Source of the DNA: Acheta domesticus | Taxonomy: Eukaryota > Arthropoda > Insecta > Orthoptera > Gryllidae | DNA: 64,000 nt | Direction of reading: 5' to 3' | Assembly (NCBI GenBank): GCA_031308135.1 | Contig: JAHLJT010003656.1 | Span: forward strand, 52,491,665 to 52,555,664 | Shown here: positions 33,601 through 43,325 of the stretch, in pieces | How the letters are laid out: each line of letters starts with the position of its first letter | How positions within the stretch are numbered: position 1 is the first letter of the stretch | Made by a program: the position numbers and the translations under genes | Notes under the pieces: generated by a model | The model's database searches: none | Seen by the model: the letters and a program-made list of their open reading frames with translations, nothing else | Told to the model about the DNA's origin: nothing

Positions 33601-36389
33601 AACTGTTTCTATACAATTAGAGACTATACTGATCGTGAAAAAGAAAAATAATGTTTATTGTAACAAAACAAAGATATATAATGAATTAGTTTACGTTTGC
33701 ATTGTATACATTTAAAAAAAATATTTAATACGTCTATAACAAGTCATGTACTTCAGCTTCTGGATCAATGACCCCCATCTCGATCAGGTTTTTGTCCAGT
33801 TTCCCTGATCCATTGAGCAAATGCTGAGATGGCCCCTTGTTTTGCTTCTGAACATAAATGTAGCTTTACTGTGCACACGCTTTGTTGTGCCTCCTTTTGC
33901 TTGTAGTTCATTTACCGTTAAAATTGATTTTCTGTAACTCGGGAACAAACATTTTTCAAATATTTTTATGTTTCTAAAATAAGTATTTTCTAAATATTTT
34001 TTTTTCTGGCCCTCAAGAAAATGTGCGTAGATAAATCTCTTTCCCCACACGTCATATACAGTTTTTACTGTATTTTGACATATAAATAAATAATTTCACA
34101 GCAATCTCTGAATTATATCTTCAAGTACGAAAGAATAATTTTTTTTAAATAACACACTGGACAATGAAAATTCCCAGTGTCAAATTTTATTTTTGTCTTG
34201 TGGAGAGAGCAGAATGCAGCAAACAATGGGCGAAGACAACAGAAGAAACAGAAGACGATCTTACTTAGTCAGTTTCTTTATTACTCGTAACATGTGATAC
34301 GTTAGGGTGACTGGAATCAGCTGTGCTTAATTCATCATTGTCATTGCCCATCATATTTGCGACATTAGCAATTATGGTCAATTCTCACTTTTCTGAAAAA
34401 CCTTCACTTGTCACAAGAAGGAATTTTGAGAACTAGTTTTTCCAGTAATTAACTTTTGACAGCAGTCAGTATTCGACCTCTCAAGAATGTTGGGAAAGGA
34501 TTGTGGAACTTCAGAAAATGTGCGCTAATAATCTTCCCCCCCCCCCCCATACGTCATGTACAGTTTTCACTGTTTTTTGACCAAATAAATCAAATTAAAT
34601 CACACACCGCTGGTTATATCTACCTAAAAGTACACTTCTTCTGCAATTGAAGGGCTTAGTGCTTGAAGGTGTTAACTCAATTTTTAGTTTTGACGTCGAA
34701 ACAACTTTTCTATGAGTTTCCTATTTGTTGCTTTGCTACTTTTGATGAAAATTACAATATTTGACATATGAAAAGGAAATAATTTCCAGTCATATAAAAA
34801 AAGTTCCATGCAAGTTTATTACATTTCGGATATCTCCATTGGCCATTTTGTGAGTTAACACCTTGCACTAAGCCCTTCAATTATAGATTTTCATATTTAG
34901 AAAATGCAGGTAACAATAATATTGATATTATTGTAAGGCTATCAGTGGTTACTAACTTCACAGAACAACGCACATGTTTCACGGATTCCTCTACACAACT
35001 GACTCAGTACATCTGAGAAGGCTGCTCTGTTTCAGGCAGATCTTGGCAGTGTCAGTTCTTTATAAAGTTAATAATCGCATTTTGTCAGAAGACTTCCATT
35101 TGAGACCATATGTGTGTTTCTGTGATATAGATCTCATGGTTGCTTTATGTTTGGTCGTCATGATGTGTTGTGTCATTGTAGTTCAAGCAGTGATTCCAGC
35201 AGGCAGCAGGCTGCATACGTGCACCAATGAACAAACTATTTTTTTTAATGTTATTTATGTAAAATGTAACTGATCTATACAAAATTAATGTAGAAATAAA
35301 ACTGTATTTTTTACAAATAATTTAAGTGTCAACCCAATTAGAAAAAAATTTCAAAATTAAAATATATTTTAAATATTTAAAAAATAAGTTTACAAAACTT
35401 ATATTTACATCATATGAAAGTACATCTTTTTAAGTTAAATTTAAGTGTAAAGTTATTTTTTCTGAAGGAAATTGTATTGTATTTGCACAAAAAAATTTTG
35501 AACATTAGGGCGCTCATGATTCTTTGGAAAAAGTAATTGGTAATATTTCTGAAACAGGTGGGATTAGAAAAAAATTATTTTCAACCCTAAAACTCATAAG
35601 AAAAGTTTCAAGTTGCTAAAAAATAACGATGTTTTGTGAGTGCGATTTGACGTGGAATGACACATGAATGAATGGGGTTATTTTGCCTTGTTTCTGTATA
35701 TCTTGTCATGATTCTATGAAGTTTTTTTAAAATTAGTATTATCTACAGAGGATTCAACTGAATAAGGGCAGTATCTCAGAAAAAAACATTGAAGCTACCA
35801 TTTGAATGTTTTATCGGTTATCTGTTTGAATTGGGTTGTGCGACTTTACTGAAATGGACTTCATTAATCTCCTTTCTGTGCATTCATAAACATTTTACTT
35901 TCATTTCAGTAAAGTCAATTTTTGCAGTAGCTGTGAATTAAAATGCACATTTTTTAAAATTTTGAACACTCTCTTATCCACTGTCCACAGCCTCTGAAGA
36001 CCTAAAAAGGAAAATGTATGGATGTATTTTGGTAGTTGGAGGTGGAATGAAGTTTGTTGGCATAGGTACCTGGTTGCAGAATAGGATATCATTGCAGATT
36101 CCATACATGTACAGAGCTGGTAAGCAGTTGTTGAAAGCAGAGACTGCTTTCACTGTGTCAGTATCTTGAAATCACAAGGAAAGAAAACCTAATATTTCAC
36201 TTTTTGTCTGCTTTAGAGCAACTGGACATTGTCACTGCTCCAAAAGAAATGGACCCACAGATCACGCAGTGGAAGGGAGCTGCCATTATGTCTTGTCTGG
36301 AGTCTGCTCAGGAGCTGTGGATCTATCCATTGGAGTGGGGGAAAATTGGCCTGAAACTTTTAAGGGAACGAGCTCCATTTATGTGGTGA
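20973..36389 (+). CDS. ACTR8: ACTR8 / Arp8, INO80 complex actin-related protein (twelve coding exons)
   Basis: Arp8 is a nuclear actin-fold subunit of the INO80 chromatin remodeller, helping it bind nucleosomes and extranucleosomal DNA. Exons: 20973-21002, 21202-21369, 21443-21649, 21726-21899, 22093-22203, 23325-23441, 23982-24134, 24212-24286, 24371-24517, 25253-25490, 35991-36119, 36217-36389. All have GT-AG joins in frame, 573 aa in total (human about 624). Family blocks: TIIVIHPGS (residues 16-24, first nucleotide-binding loop), GPGGSLTGVL (exon 4), YACVIDIGDQKTS (243-255), GDPEDPHDDSYL (exon 9), CILVVGGG (485-492) and the terminal LRERAPFMW. Exon 10 starts with a Gly/Asp/Ala-rich linker that replaces the variable insert of vertebrate Arp8. 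Intron 10 (25491-35990) is 10.5 kb and full of mobile elements. Exon 6 has a weak acceptor (TTCGAAG) but keeps the family spacing. Confidence 0.95.
21876..21930 (+). repeat. Tandem duplication across the ACTR8 exon 4 splice donor
   Basis: Two 25-bp near-identical units (TTCCTCTGAAGAATCTTAGG then GTAT, and TTCCTCGGAAGAATCTTAGG then GTAT) give two GT donors, at 21900 and 21925. Use of the first keeps frame with exon 5. The second would add 25 nt and meets an in-frame TAG. Confidence 0.85.
22388..22408. repeat. (CA)n microsatellite in ACTR8 intron 5
   Basis: A C-run followed by about ten CA units. Confidence 0.9.
22947..22977. repeat. Perfect 12-bp hairpin in ACTR8 intron 5
   Basis: GCAAAGTTACCC and GGGTAACTTTGC are separated by 7 nt. 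The same GCAAAGTTA word recurs near 23150. It may be the end or centre of a small unrecognised repeat. Confidence 0.75.
23472..23925. mobile_element. piggyBac-type MITE in ACTR8 intron 6
   Basis: The element is flanked on both sides by TTAA (23468-23471 and 23926-23929), the exact target of piggyBac elements. The ends are inverted repeats CCCTTTGAACTCATAAG and CCCTCTGCACTCGTAGG. CTCGTAGGRCATG-type repeats recur inside. There is no transposase, and at 454 bp it is nonautonomous. Confidence 0.75.
26008..26975 (-). mobile_element. Internally deleted piggyBac element in ACTR8 intron 10
   Basis: Bounded by TTAA on both sides (26004-26007 and 26976-26979). The ends are TCCTCGACTGGCATGG and, inverted, CCCGCAACTGGCATTG. 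A subterminal repeat of the same word (ACTGGCATGGTGATGCC) lies near 26765. At 968 bp it is far shorter than an intact element of about 2.5 kb, but it keeps the end of a transposase gene on the minus strand. Confidence 0.75.
26347..26690 (-). pseudogene. C-terminal fragment of a piggyBac transposase
   Basis: The minus strand reads QLPTELRGIISRTLKKFIPG followed by a basic segment. After a frameshift near 26440 it continues as ICHEKMTEKQNCDTCCRSMC and HESQANICKE before a stop at 26347. The CxxH/CxxC-type cysteine pattern is that of the C-terminal zinc-binding domain that piggyBac transposases use to bind their terminal repeats. The catalytic DDD core is missing. Frame breaks show it is dead. The assignment rests on motif order and on the surrounding TTAA and terminal repeats. 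Confidence 0.6.
27570..27605. repeat. (ATT)n microsatellite
   Basis: An ATT trinucleotide run in ACTR8 intron 10. Confidence 0.95.
28008..28095. repeat. T-rich polypyrimidine tract
   Basis: Almost pure T/C sequence just upstream of the LINE ORF1 remnant. The Lys-rich and Phe-rich frames over it are artefacts. Confidence 0.85.
28137..28385 (+). pseudogene. LINE ORF1 remnant with esterase-type C-terminal block
   Basis: An 82-aa frame contains HFTRHGLHLNLVGKHAL (about residues 25-41), the terminal Asp/His-block-like signature of the SGNH/GDSL esterase domain seen in ORF1 of CR1-group LINEs, followed by a Pro-rich tail. The zinc-knuckle and coiled-coil parts expected upstream are not visible. 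Its position, 160 bp before the endonuclease, fits an ORF1-ORF2 arrangement. Confidence 0.55.
29274..29459. mobile_element. MITE-like inverted repeat inside the hAT element
   Basis: Arms of 41 bp (29274-29314 and 29419-29459) share ATCATTGGTGATGTATGTTC and AAGTCTGAAAGGCA with two mismatches. The spacer is about 104 bp. No certain target duplication was found. Confidence 0.7.
30107..30365. repeat. Long palindrome (78-bp arms plus partly paired loop)
   Basis: The left arm 30107-30184 and right arm 30288-30365 are near-perfect inverted copies (TATACTGCGATTTTTGTAGG, CCCATCTTCGCGATGGAATA). The 103-bp centre also pairs in part (CGCATGATCGC with GCGATCGTGCG). The RNA or single strand would fold into one long hairpin. 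It may be a MITE. Confidence 0.85.
33720..34640 (-). repeat. Repeat family C, two inverted copies
   Basis: Positions about 33990-34095 and 34495-34600 both match the reverse complement of 12720-12835 (CCTCAAGAAAATGTGCG, CCCCACACGTCATATACAGT). The two lie about 500 bp apart in the same orientation. Confidence 0.65.
34645..34882. mobile_element. MITE with terminal repeats of about 32 bp in ACTR8 intron 10
   Basis: The left end AATTGAAGGGCTTAGTGC continues to GGTGTTAACTCA. The right end is its inverse, with a short gap (TGAGTTAACACC..GCACTAAGCCCTTCAATT). The total is about 238 bp with no coding. The target duplication cannot be told apart from the palindromic AATT. Confidence 0.8.
34890..35985 (+). 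other. Remainder of ACTR8 intron 10
   Basis: AT-rich, with no recognised coding or repeat. The frame at 34974-35273 lacks any family signature. Confidence 0.45.
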
Positions 36390-36498
36390 TATTCTTTATT
36401 TGCTACATGTTACGTTTTAGTAACAAGATGAAACAAAGTGTTTTTATTTGTTGTGTATTGGAGCTGTGTTTTCTTGCTGTGTTGTTTTTTGTTTTTTT

Positions 36499-36504
36499 AA
36501 TAAA
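36499..36504 (+). promoter_or_regulatory. Candidate ACTR8 poly(A) signal
   Basis: AATAAA, 110 bp after the ACTR8 stop codon and following a T-rich stretch. It is the first canonical hexamer downstream. Confidence 0.6.
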
Positions 36505-36509
36505 AACTA

Positions 36510-36960
36510 GCTAGTACTCGGTGCGTTGCTGCTGCAGAAGCAATAATTGTGGAAATATTCCTCTCCCCCTCTCTCTTTTCCCCTTTTCTCTTTATTTCCC
36601 CACTCTCTCTTTCCCCCTCTCTTTCCTCCCTCTCTCATTTCCCCACTCTCCCCATTTTCCCCCTAGTTTGTCTTTTCCCCTCACTTTCGATCTCTTTTTC
36701 CCCACTCTCTATCTCCTTTTCCCTCTGCCTCTTTTCCCTGTTTCTCTTGTTTCCTCTCTCTCTCTTTTTCCCTCTCTTTTTCTCTCTCCTCTCATCAACT
36801 TGTGCCGCCTGCACCTCCTGTCCTCGACCTCACTCCACGTCACTCGGCGGCGCCCTGCAACAATGAAGCTCAGGTGGATTGGAAGTTGCATTTAACTCAG
36901 GTGCTCTTTTGTGCTGTAGCACCATGTAGTGGAGTTACAATAATTGTACTATGCTTATGT
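36510..36960. repeat. CT-rich low-complexity block with shared flanks
   Basis: A long CCCTCTCTTTTCCCC-type pyrimidine tract (about 36555-36795) lies between GTACTCGGTGCGTTG and GCACCATGTAGTGGAGTTAC. The same order (TAGTACTCGTAT, CT-rich tract, GCGCCATGTAGTGGAGTTAC) occurs at 56980-57440. It probably marks two copies of one retroelement-derived repeat. Confidence 0.6.
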
Positions 36961-38119
36961 TCTTCCCGCTAGTGCAAGCAATAAGTTGACAAAGTTTTAT
37001 CACAATCAGATGAACAGTACAGCAGCGCATTAAGCACAAACCAACAAACAAATATTGATTTTTTTATATTTGATTATTACCATATTAAAACTTTTCGAAA
37101 CTATTTTGTATACCATAATTTCCTATTAATTCATTTTGCTGGAAAGAAACGAGAGACATTTCTGTTGTCACGGGTGAAAGTTCTTAAGTCAAAAATCTTA
37201 GTTTGGAGAAAATAAGCCAACACTTTTTCCTATGCTCATTGCTATTTCTCAACGCTTTTTTTCTCGTTAAAGAGACAACATTTGAATTAGGTCGTTTTTA
37301 CTAAAATAAAATATAGATACTTAACTTGTAGTTTCAGTACTTAACCCAATTTCACCAAAAATTTACTTAAGAACTTTTGTGACTTAAGAACCCTGTGACC
37401 CCAAAAATTGACTTAAGAACCCCGTGACCACAGATTTTTTGGTTTTACAACCAAACCTGCATGGAATCAGCAGATTGGAGATATTTTCACCAATATAATT
37501 TTTTCCCAAAAAAGTGTCTGTTTCCCAAAATTCTTGTCTGTCATTCTCAATTAACAAGGAAGAAATGTTTGGCCATTCATCCAATGAACACGTTCTTGAA
37601 TAAAAATGTTGCAGTTAATGTCCATTTATTAACCTTTCAGGGCTCAATTTGCCCTCATCAGGCTTATTATAACTTGCATCAAATTTCTTTGTTTAAATAT
37701 GAAATGTTATAATAAATCTAATGATGCAGCAAATCAAGACTCGAAATATCATCTTTCTAAAATGTTAGTAAATGGATATTAACTGCAACATTTTTATTCC
37801 AGAATCTGCGCATCATATTCATGGCCAAAAAATGATTCCTTGTCACAGTAATAACAACATTGCATATTTGCTGTGTATGGAATATACTTTATTAAACCCA
37901 CCATCCCTATGGAACTTTGAAACTAAAAATTGTAGCATGTATTATACATTATCAATGATAAACAAGGAGCTAGCCTGATGGAATAATCTACATAGAGATG
38001 ATTTTACTGCTTAAAGGTCCTGAAAAAATTCAATTGATGAGTGTTTCGAAGCTGTATTAAATGTTTTCTTATGTGAATTAGGAATTGTAGATCTTCAAAA
38101 AGCTTTGTTGACAAAATTA

Positions 38120-39640
38120 AGTCTTACGTTAAATGTATTTGTCAAAAGAAATTGAAAGCAGATGGCAAAAATCCATTAGAAGTGAAGAGTCGTTCTTGAA
38201 ATATAATTCATTATAGCTGCAAGAAACTCTTACTCTTCCTGATTATATATTAGAGGAAGTGCCACGTCTGTCACAAATAAATGTAAAATTAAATAGTGCT
38301 GGAAGAGTCCTTCAGCCACTGTGGGATTAAAGCTGAAACCATAAAATTGAAATCTCTTTTAGATAGTACTAGCTCAAAAGCTTTATCCGTAGCCTTTGAA
38401 ATCAAGCAAAGGAAGGATGACAAAAGATACTCAGCAGCTATAGTTAAGGACCTCTGCGAAGCCTCTTCCAATAGGAAAATTACAATTAGGAAAGCCTGAT
38501 GACCCATTCTGCAAAAGCCTGCATCATTGTCAGTTGATCAGGCACTTGCTTTGATGATGGATACCAATATTTCAACCCGCCAGTATGTACACATACACCG
38601 ACAAGTGAAAGATTCAGTTTTCAAGATTTCCAAAACAGATTTCTTATCACAAAGTGAAGGATGCAAATAGTTACGCTATCCATCGGAAATTGCAGTTACA
38701 GAAAGATCAGCTGAAATTCCTCTCCAAACATTGATTGATCATGCCGTAGCATGGACATTTAAAATTTAAAAAGTAACAGATTGTACATTCGCTTCAAACT
38801 ACGTCTTTGAAATAATTATTAACGGATGATGTGATGGGTCTGAATAAAACAGATACAAACAAAAATTTTCTGAAGAATAATACACGGATGAGAGTTTGTT
38901 TAGTCTTTCAATGGTTCTTATACAAAATTACAATGTTGCTGATGAGAATAAAACTATTTAAGTGGATAATATTTGGAAAAATCAGCTTTTACTTCGAGTA
39001 GATTTTGCTGACCTATTATATTCATTCTCGCAAAAGAAACTGTAGATTTAATAACTTCAGAATTTGGGAAATTAGAGTAGAAAGTGAGAGACCTTGAACC
39101 ATCCAAAGTGTTCATTAATGACACCAAATTCACTGTGAAAGTTGTATTGGTACTTTGCACGATTGATTGTAAAATATGCAGTGCTTTTTCATCTTGTCCT
39201 TCAGCAATGACATCCTGTTTATGTTGAACTAAACCAAGCGAAATGACTGACTTTCAGATTGTGATAAACAAAGAATTAAAGAATGAATGTCTTGCCTTTG
39301 GCTAGTCACCTCTTCATGCGTTAAAAAAAGTTTGAGTGCATTTTGTGTATTTTTTATCGTTCAGAAATTCGAACATGACTAGTGAGAGGAGAAGGAAATA
39401 AAGTGAAAGTGGGGGAAAAAGAAAACTAGCAAAACATCAAGAGCAAACACGAATTTGGATTTGCTCCACAGGCTGCGTATTAACTCAGATCCATTTATTT
39501 CGAGCTTACACATTCTACAACTGCACCCAAAAAGTGAAACCTGAACTTTTGGTGTTGTTAGAATCAAGGAATGAGGCTAAAGAGACGGTATACTCAGACG
39601 AATCACTATTAGAAAAATACACAAGTAGTGATTCAAACTA
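38120..39640 (+). pseudogene. Decayed DDE-transposase-like gene (possibly Transib/RAG1-related)
   Basis: A collinear but broken protein of roughly 500 aa can be read on the plus strand with stops left in. In order: a Ser/Lys-rich N-terminal part (38289-38500); LALMMDTNISTRQYVHIHRQ (38555-38614); RYPSEIAVTERSAEIPLQTLIDHA (about 38676-38747); a CDGSE-stop-NRYKQKFSEE block near 38830; SSRFC-stop-PIIFILAKETVDLITSEF near 38995; LEPSKVFIND, then CTIDCKICSAFSSC near 39160; and GxSPLHA near 39305. I recognise the pattern from a repeated metazoan protein family. CDG and the I-D-G/C-K block could be two acidic catalytic positions like those of RAG1/Transib. The superfamily is tentative. The C-terminal third is missing or unreadable. 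Confidence 0.55.
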
Positions 39641-39984
39641 ATTTGTATTTGTTGTACATTCCTCTCATTTTTTTATTCTTTTCATTATTGTATAATTTTA
39701 TTTTATTTTTAATGCAAAGTATGTTTTGTAAAATTCAGATATTATGTTCAATGGAGTTAAACAAGTGTAACATTTGAAAAATATATTCTGTCATGAGGGC
39801 TAATATAAAAAATACAAGTAGTCAAATTTCCTAAATATTTTACAAAATTTTTCGTAAAAATGTAAGTTTTACTAGCAACTTTGTTTATTTGTACATTATT
39901 TACACAACAGACCTCCAAAAACTATGAGAAATTCATTTCAAAGAGAGTTATTAGTTTAAGAAATAAATAGCATTACATCCTCAT

Positions 39985-40870
39985 CTAGCAAAGGCTGTTA
40001 ATAAAATTTTAGAAAACCCAAAGGAACTCCAAGAACGGTACACAAGCGGAATCGCTCAGTTAATACCCAAAGCAGGAGAAAGTTCTTGCCGAAGAACTGC
40101 AGCCATTGCTAACAAAATGTACAACACCTAGAGAAGAACCACCTGTTGACAGTTGAACAGAAAGGATGTCATAAAGGTTCCTATGGCTATAAGGAAATCT
40201 TGCTACTAAATAAAGTCATCTTGAATGATGTAACGAAACGAAAATGTAAATTAAGCATGGATTGGATTGACTACCAGAAGACCTTTGACAGAACCCAATT
40301 GTACCATACAGTTGGATTTTGAAGACCCTGGAAATCTATTGATTTCATCCAAGACTTATTGAATTTTGCAAGGCTAGTATGAAGTCATGGAGTACCATGT
40401 TACTAATACATAGCGGAAAGGAATTGGTATAAACCAAAAGTATTCAGGGAATTTTCCAAGGAGTTTTGCTATCCCCTCCGCTGTTTTGTATTGGTTTGAT
40501 CCCACTATCTAGGCAGTTGTTGCATGCTGACTTTGGTTACAAGCTCCATTGTCATGAAAAACCAGTATCCCATTTGTTTTATATGGATGATCTTAAGTGT
40601 TTGCTAAGAATGAAGCAGTTCTCTCCCAAATGCTGTATGTCGTGAATGACTTTAGCAATGACATCTGCATGAAGTTTGGTCTTGGAAAAGTGTGCAAAAA
40701 TAAATTTAAGGAGAGGTAAAGTGATGTAAGAGAGTATTGACATTGATATTCACCCTATAATTTAAGTCATTACACAGCTGACACACACATTCAGACCTAC
40801 GGATAAAATTGCATTTACAATAAACTGTAAATCAATTGAGAATAAATCTCCATTTCTTGGGGTAAAATTA
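39985..40870 (+). pseudogene. R4/Dong-like (R2 superfamily) reverse transcriptase relic
   Basis: Reading through stops and shifts gives the expected order: ENPKELQERYTSGIAQLIPK, EQKGCHKGSYGYKEILLLNK, LSMDWIDYQKTFDR (first catalytic Asp), IQGIFQGVLLSPPLFCIGLI, FGYKLHCHEK, SHLFYMDDLK (YMDD at 40580-40591) and VNDFSNDICMKFGLGK. This is the palm of R4/Dong-clade non-LTR elements, which usually insert site-specifically via a restriction-like endonuclease. That domain is not visible here. There is no intact frame, so it is an old, dead, probably 5'- and 3'-truncated copy. Confidence 0.8.
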
Positions 40871-40879
40871 TCCAAATAT

Positions 40880-42050
40880 GGATAAAAACAATGAAAAATA
40901 ATAAATCATCAAAAGAGATGGAAAATAATTTATTACTTTTCACGCAGATCAATAAGTTTTGTATTTTACTAAAATTATTTAAATAATTTCCAGAGTGTGA
41001 ATTGCTACATGTCAGAAATGAACTTAATCATAATTTTGAATTCATTTGAAACTTAAAAGTGATAGCAAACAAATTGAGATAAATGGCAAAACTGATTAAA
41101 AAAATGTAATCCGTTTTGAATTTTTGTGAAAATGAATTCAGTGAGTTTATTATCAAACTAGATATTTAAGCTCAAAAAAACCTGGCCATACTCAATGCCG
41201 TCTGAATTCTTCTTCCTGAATATTCATGTTTCCTCGACGCGACCCTGCGAGGCTCAATTAGAATTCCATTTTAGAACAGTTAATTAATTTATTGTCCAAC
41301 TTCCAGTCATTCTGAGAGCCCGGTATGGCAGCAGAGGGAATTCAGAAGTTCAGGCGCCAAAGTTGTACTAAAAATGTGCACGTTTCTAATTAAACTTGTT
41401 TCTCTTCTGCGAGTTCCCGCAAAGACTGAACAATAAATTTCCATTCCAGCAGTATTGATTCACAGTTTGGGAACAATGTGTTGGTCACATGGCGGAATTG
41501 TATGTTACCGGAAAAAGAAGGGGAAGACGTATTATCGGCACGGGTATTATAAAACAGCGTATATTTTTGTAGCCATTCATTCGAAACAAATATGGATAAG
41601 CAGAAAACGTGATTTACGTACTTTTGTTCAACCATCAATTATGTATTACTAAAATTAACAGGAATGTCTAATTTCCACTACACCACAGCCATTCGTTTAT
41701 TTTTTACAATCAGTGTGTGCTTTCTGAATGAAACATTTGACAAACAATGAAGTTCAAAAATAGGTTCATTTTGTCTCAGCTAACCTTACACTCAACTGTC
41801 AACATCATCGTTGACATCATTTACCTCCATTAACATCGTTGACATCATTTACCACTATTAAAAGAAAATAACAAAACTTATTTACTTTCTCGTATTAATA
41901 CATAATACGAGAACGTTACGTAATAATGTCCGCTAAAGTGCCGATTTTTTCAACAGAACAACTTGTTTTGATTTCATAGTACCAAAAAAGGGATCTTTTC
42001 TGGTACTTTCCCATACACACAATGTAATCAAAATCCACGTTTCGATTGAG
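40880..42050. other. Unassigned DNA
   Basis: No family-level coding signal. The opposed frames at 41390-41650 lack motifs. Confidence 0.4.
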
Positions 42051-42054
42051 TCCA

Positions 42055-42500
42055 TGAGAGAGTTATTCTTAAAAAATCTGTTTGCGTCTCCGTCCGTCCG
42101 ATCGATATGGCCAATGTCACGACCCTTCGAATTGAAACGGATCTTTTATTTTTTTGTATTTAGTACTTCCCACGAATTCCTAATGACATTTTCGAAATTT
42201 TCTCAAGTGGCTCCAAATGTTTCTTCACATTTGTTGCTGGAAAAGAAAAAATAACGCTTATAAAAATGGCGCTGGTTCAATTTTCAGAAAAACTCTTTTT
42301 GAAAATTGCAAAAGTTTACATTCTGCCACACTAGGAGGAGAGAATTTTCTTAATCAAATATTTTCTTTAAAGTTAGATCTTTAAAATAATAGTAGATTTG
42401 CTTCATTTTTAGTAAAATCGTGCCAATTTAGAAACATACTTAAGTAAAAAAATATTTTCAAAAATTGCAAAAACAAAAATTGCTGCATTTTTGTTTCTTT
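42055..42500 (+). repeat. Dispersed repeat family B/D copy
   Basis: The phrases CCGATCGATATGGCC and GTCACGACCCTTCGAATTGA invert the block at 14345-14460. Further on there are TTTTTGAAAATTGCAAAA-type motifs. Confidence 0.5.
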
Positions 42501-42749
42501 TTCATGATTTCTTCAAATAGTCCATATTTTTTTAATAATGACATGGATGATTACATCCCCGCATAAACAACAAAACTAGCAATTTTAGTTTAAGTTGTAG
42601 TTATAACATCCATTGAAGCAATTTGTTCTCGATATTGCAATTTTCCTGCTAGAAAGACCGATTTTTTAGTGATTCCGACCATTCCTTTTAAATATCGCAG
42701 TTTTCACAAACAGCAGTGTATTTTTTGCAGTTGTGAGTACAAGGGCTTC

Positions 42750-43060
42750 AAATAACATTCGATGAAATTTCTGGAAAACTCAAAAGTTTTTTATGAAAAT
42801 GAGCTCAAAATTGCATATTTTCTGAAATGCGTAAACATTTTCTTAAAAAGGTTCGAAATATTTCAAAGAAAATTTGATTATAGGACCAGGTTTTACTTTT
42901 CTATAATATTCTTAAAGTCGTATTTCTAACCATTATCAAAAGATGGTGGCTGGGAAGAAGGTGGGCCAAAACCGAAAAGATATCCCAGACGCAAGAGAAT
43001 AGGAAATTCAGTAGTACGAAAAATTAAGTGCTATTCTTTAGCACCACTAGTTACTTCCTA
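42750..43060 (+). repeat. Dispersed repeat family A, copy 2 (diverged)
   Basis: It shares the order of 53330-53660: GAAAACT..GAGCT, CATTTTCTTAAAAA, AAAGAAAATTTG, GGACCAGGTTTT, ATATTCTTAAA, then CAAGAGAATAGGAAA. Confidence 0.55.
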
Positions 43061-43325
43061 GTATACGTACGTTGTTTTTGTTTGTTTGTTTTTCCCAAAA
43101 TTATAAACGACCTTTTCTGTTGCAAGATAGTTGTTTGGCAAAATTAAGTTTGATTCTCTTAGAAAATTATAATGCTGTCATATAAAAAATAGTATGCCAC
43201 TCGTTTATTATGTTGCTTTATTGCATTCGTGCAAATTTAAAAACTCGCTCCTAACGTCGCTAGTTTTCGAAATATGTACTCATGTAAAAAGCTTAACATT
43301 ATAAGCTAATTGCATAAACTATTAC

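Larger units (their letters stand above)
28544..33651 (+). pseudogene. LINE ORF2: endonuclease plus reverse transcriptase, broken
   Basis: The endonuclease starts at 28544 (HHNVQSLSNKIEFIE, FCFTEHWL), is interrupted after GGLCIYT by the hAT insertion, resumes at 31009, shifts frame near 31160 and ends with LCGDFNIDFL and LGYSDHNAQIL. A linker (31617-32090) follows with stops. The reverse transcriptase frame 32090-33193 (367 aa) has NYRPISLLSVFSKILE, QHGFRKSKSTETA, LDLSKALDVIDH (F to L in the usual AFD) and the catalytic FADDT at about residue 248. The usual PQGSILGP is degraded to LQGSIFRRI. A frameshift near 33170 leads to the C-terminal frame ending at 33651 (RYGIIFWGSS). It would nick target DNA and copy its RNA if intact. 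Confidence 0.88.
28137..33720 (+). mobile_element. Non-LTR retrotransposon (CR1/Jockey group), degenerate, in ACTR8 intron 10
   Basis: The order is ORF1 end, AP-type endonuclease, linker, reverse transcriptase and C-terminal region, all on the plus strand of the host gene. The 5' end is unclear (truncated or decayed). The 3' end lies a little beyond 33651 in a short AT-rich tail. It is split by a 2.2-kb hAT element at 28782-31008. Frameshifts and stops show that it is inactive. Confidence 0.88.

Noticed and set aside
36521..36895. Ser/Leu/Phe-rich frames that look like membrane segments
   Set aside because: The hydrophobic look comes from a CT-rich low-complexity tract.
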